Under the pieces are notes generated by a model. That model was given only the letters and a program-made list of their open reading frames with translations, was not told the origin of the DNA and made no database searches. This document shows positions 5,507 to 5,661 of a stretch of 5,661 bases of DNA, piece by piece. Position numbers and translations under genes: made by a program. This DNA comes from an uncultured Micrococcus sp. (GTDB taxonomy: Bacteria > Actinomycetota > Actinomycetes > Actinomycetales > Micrococcaceae), in NCBI GenBank assembly GCA_946222435.1, contig CAMIOJ010000161.1:1-5661 (forward strand), written 5' to 3'. The number at the start of each line of letters is the position of its first letter. The stretch's first letter is position 1.

Positions 5507-5543
5507 CCCGCGGGGTCGGACCGTCACGGTCCGGCCCCGCGGG
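5507..5543 (+). terminator. Strong hairpin terminator after the symporter gene
   Basis: Arms 5507-5523 and 5527-5543 pair over 17 bp with one G-U wobble (T5516/G5534) and a 3-nt loop (TCA), beginning 31 nt after the symporter stop. Like the other two hairpins here it lacks a T-tract. It is the evident end of the DUF485-symporter operon. Confidence 0.8.
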
Positions 5544-5571
5544 CGTATCCGGGAAGCTCTCGGCGACGTCA

Positions 5572-5598
5572 CGGGATGCTCCCGGAGCCGTCCCGGGA
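5572..5598 (+). repeat. Short palindromes upstream of the last promoter
   Basis: CGGGA-TGC-TCCCG (5572-5584) and the 8-bp palindrome TCCCGGGA (5591-5598) stand 16-17 bp apart centre to centre. The second overlaps the predicted -35 of the next gene. They could be operator half-sites, but such palindromes also arise easily in DNA this GC-rich. Confidence 0.3.
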
Positions 5599-5623
5599 CC
5601 CTGTCCGGGGCGGTCCGTAGGAT
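5595..5623 (+). promoter_or_regulatory. Predicted promoter of a leaderless transcript
   Basis: The TAGGAT box at 5618-5623 is a good actinobacterial -10 (TANNNT). It is preceded after 17 bp by GGGACC at 5595-5600, which keeps only the GAC core of a -35. A start 7 nt after the -10 falls exactly on the GTG at 5630, the usual arrangement for leaderless mRNAs in actinobacteria. Confidence 0.5.
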
Positions 5624-5629
5624 GGCGGG

Positions 5630-5661
5630 GTGAGCAACGCCGACCTCTCCGCCCCCGCCAT
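5630..5661 (+). CDS. Start of an unidentified gene (partial, probably leaderless)
   Basis: GTG at 5630 opens a frame that stays open to the window end, giving M-S-N-A-D-L-S-A-P-A. There is no ribosome binding site in the usual window, but a -10 box ends 7 nt before the GTG, as expected for leaderless translation. Ten codons are too few to recognise a family. The overlapping ATG at 5622 closes after three codons and is not a start. Confidence 0.5.
   Translation, partial: MSNADLSAPA

Noticed and set aside
1..5661. Mobile element, CRISPR array, tRNA/rRNA, toxin-antitoxin or defence system
   Set aside because: No direct-repeat arrays, terminal inverted repeats, transposase motifs, cloverleaf-like stretches or relevant protein motifs were found; base composition is uniform.

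Overview
The window is very GC-rich. Third codon positions are almost always G or C, every stop codon seen is TGA, and there are strong AGGAGG-type ribosome binding sites. Together with the gene content this points to a high-GC actinobacterium, most likely Micrococcaceae (Micrococcus/Kocuria/Arthrobacter type). That placement is inference from style and gene content, not from a marker gene. All genes are on the + strand; the long minus-strand reading frames are composition artefacts.

Region 1 (1-3252) is the downstream part of a CoA-ester catabolic cluster. It holds the C-terminus of a biotin-dependent acyl-CoA carboxylase alpha subunit, an acyl-CoA dehydrogenase, a MaoC-type hot-dog hydratase and a CitE/HpcH-type CoA-ester lyase. 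This order (carboxylase alpha, FadE, MaoC, CitE) is the one I recall from Mycobacterium tuberculosis accA1-fadE19-Rv2499c-citE, which is linked to leucine catabolism. The four proteins could run: acyl-CoA oxidation, carboxylation of 3-methylcrotonyl-CoA, hydration of 3-methylglutaconyl-CoA, and cleavage of a 3-hydroxy-3-methylacyl-CoA to acetyl-CoA plus a keto acid. The last two steps would use MaoC and CitE folds instead of the textbook crotonase and HmgL. A perfect 13-bp hairpin separates maoC from citE, and a 17-position hairpin follows citE.

Region 2 (3302-5476) is a separate two-gene transport operon. It encodes a small DUF485/YjcH-like membrane protein and, overlapping by 4 bp (ATGA), an ActP/MctC-type cation:acetate (monocarboxylate) symporter of the SSS family. 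Upstream lie a plausible sigma70-type promoter, a CRP/GlxR-like box and a compact pair of overlapping palindromes near the predicted transcription start. A strong 17-bp hairpin terminates the operon.

Region 3 (5544-5661) contains short palindromes, a -35/-10 pair and what looks like the first codons of a leaderless gene (GTG at 5630) that runs off the window.

I see no phage, CRISPR, IS or defence genes, and no clearly new system. The points most worth a second look are the non-textbook leucine-type branch, the Asp-to-Asn change in the MaoC active-site motif, and the regulatory region of the acetate symporter operon.
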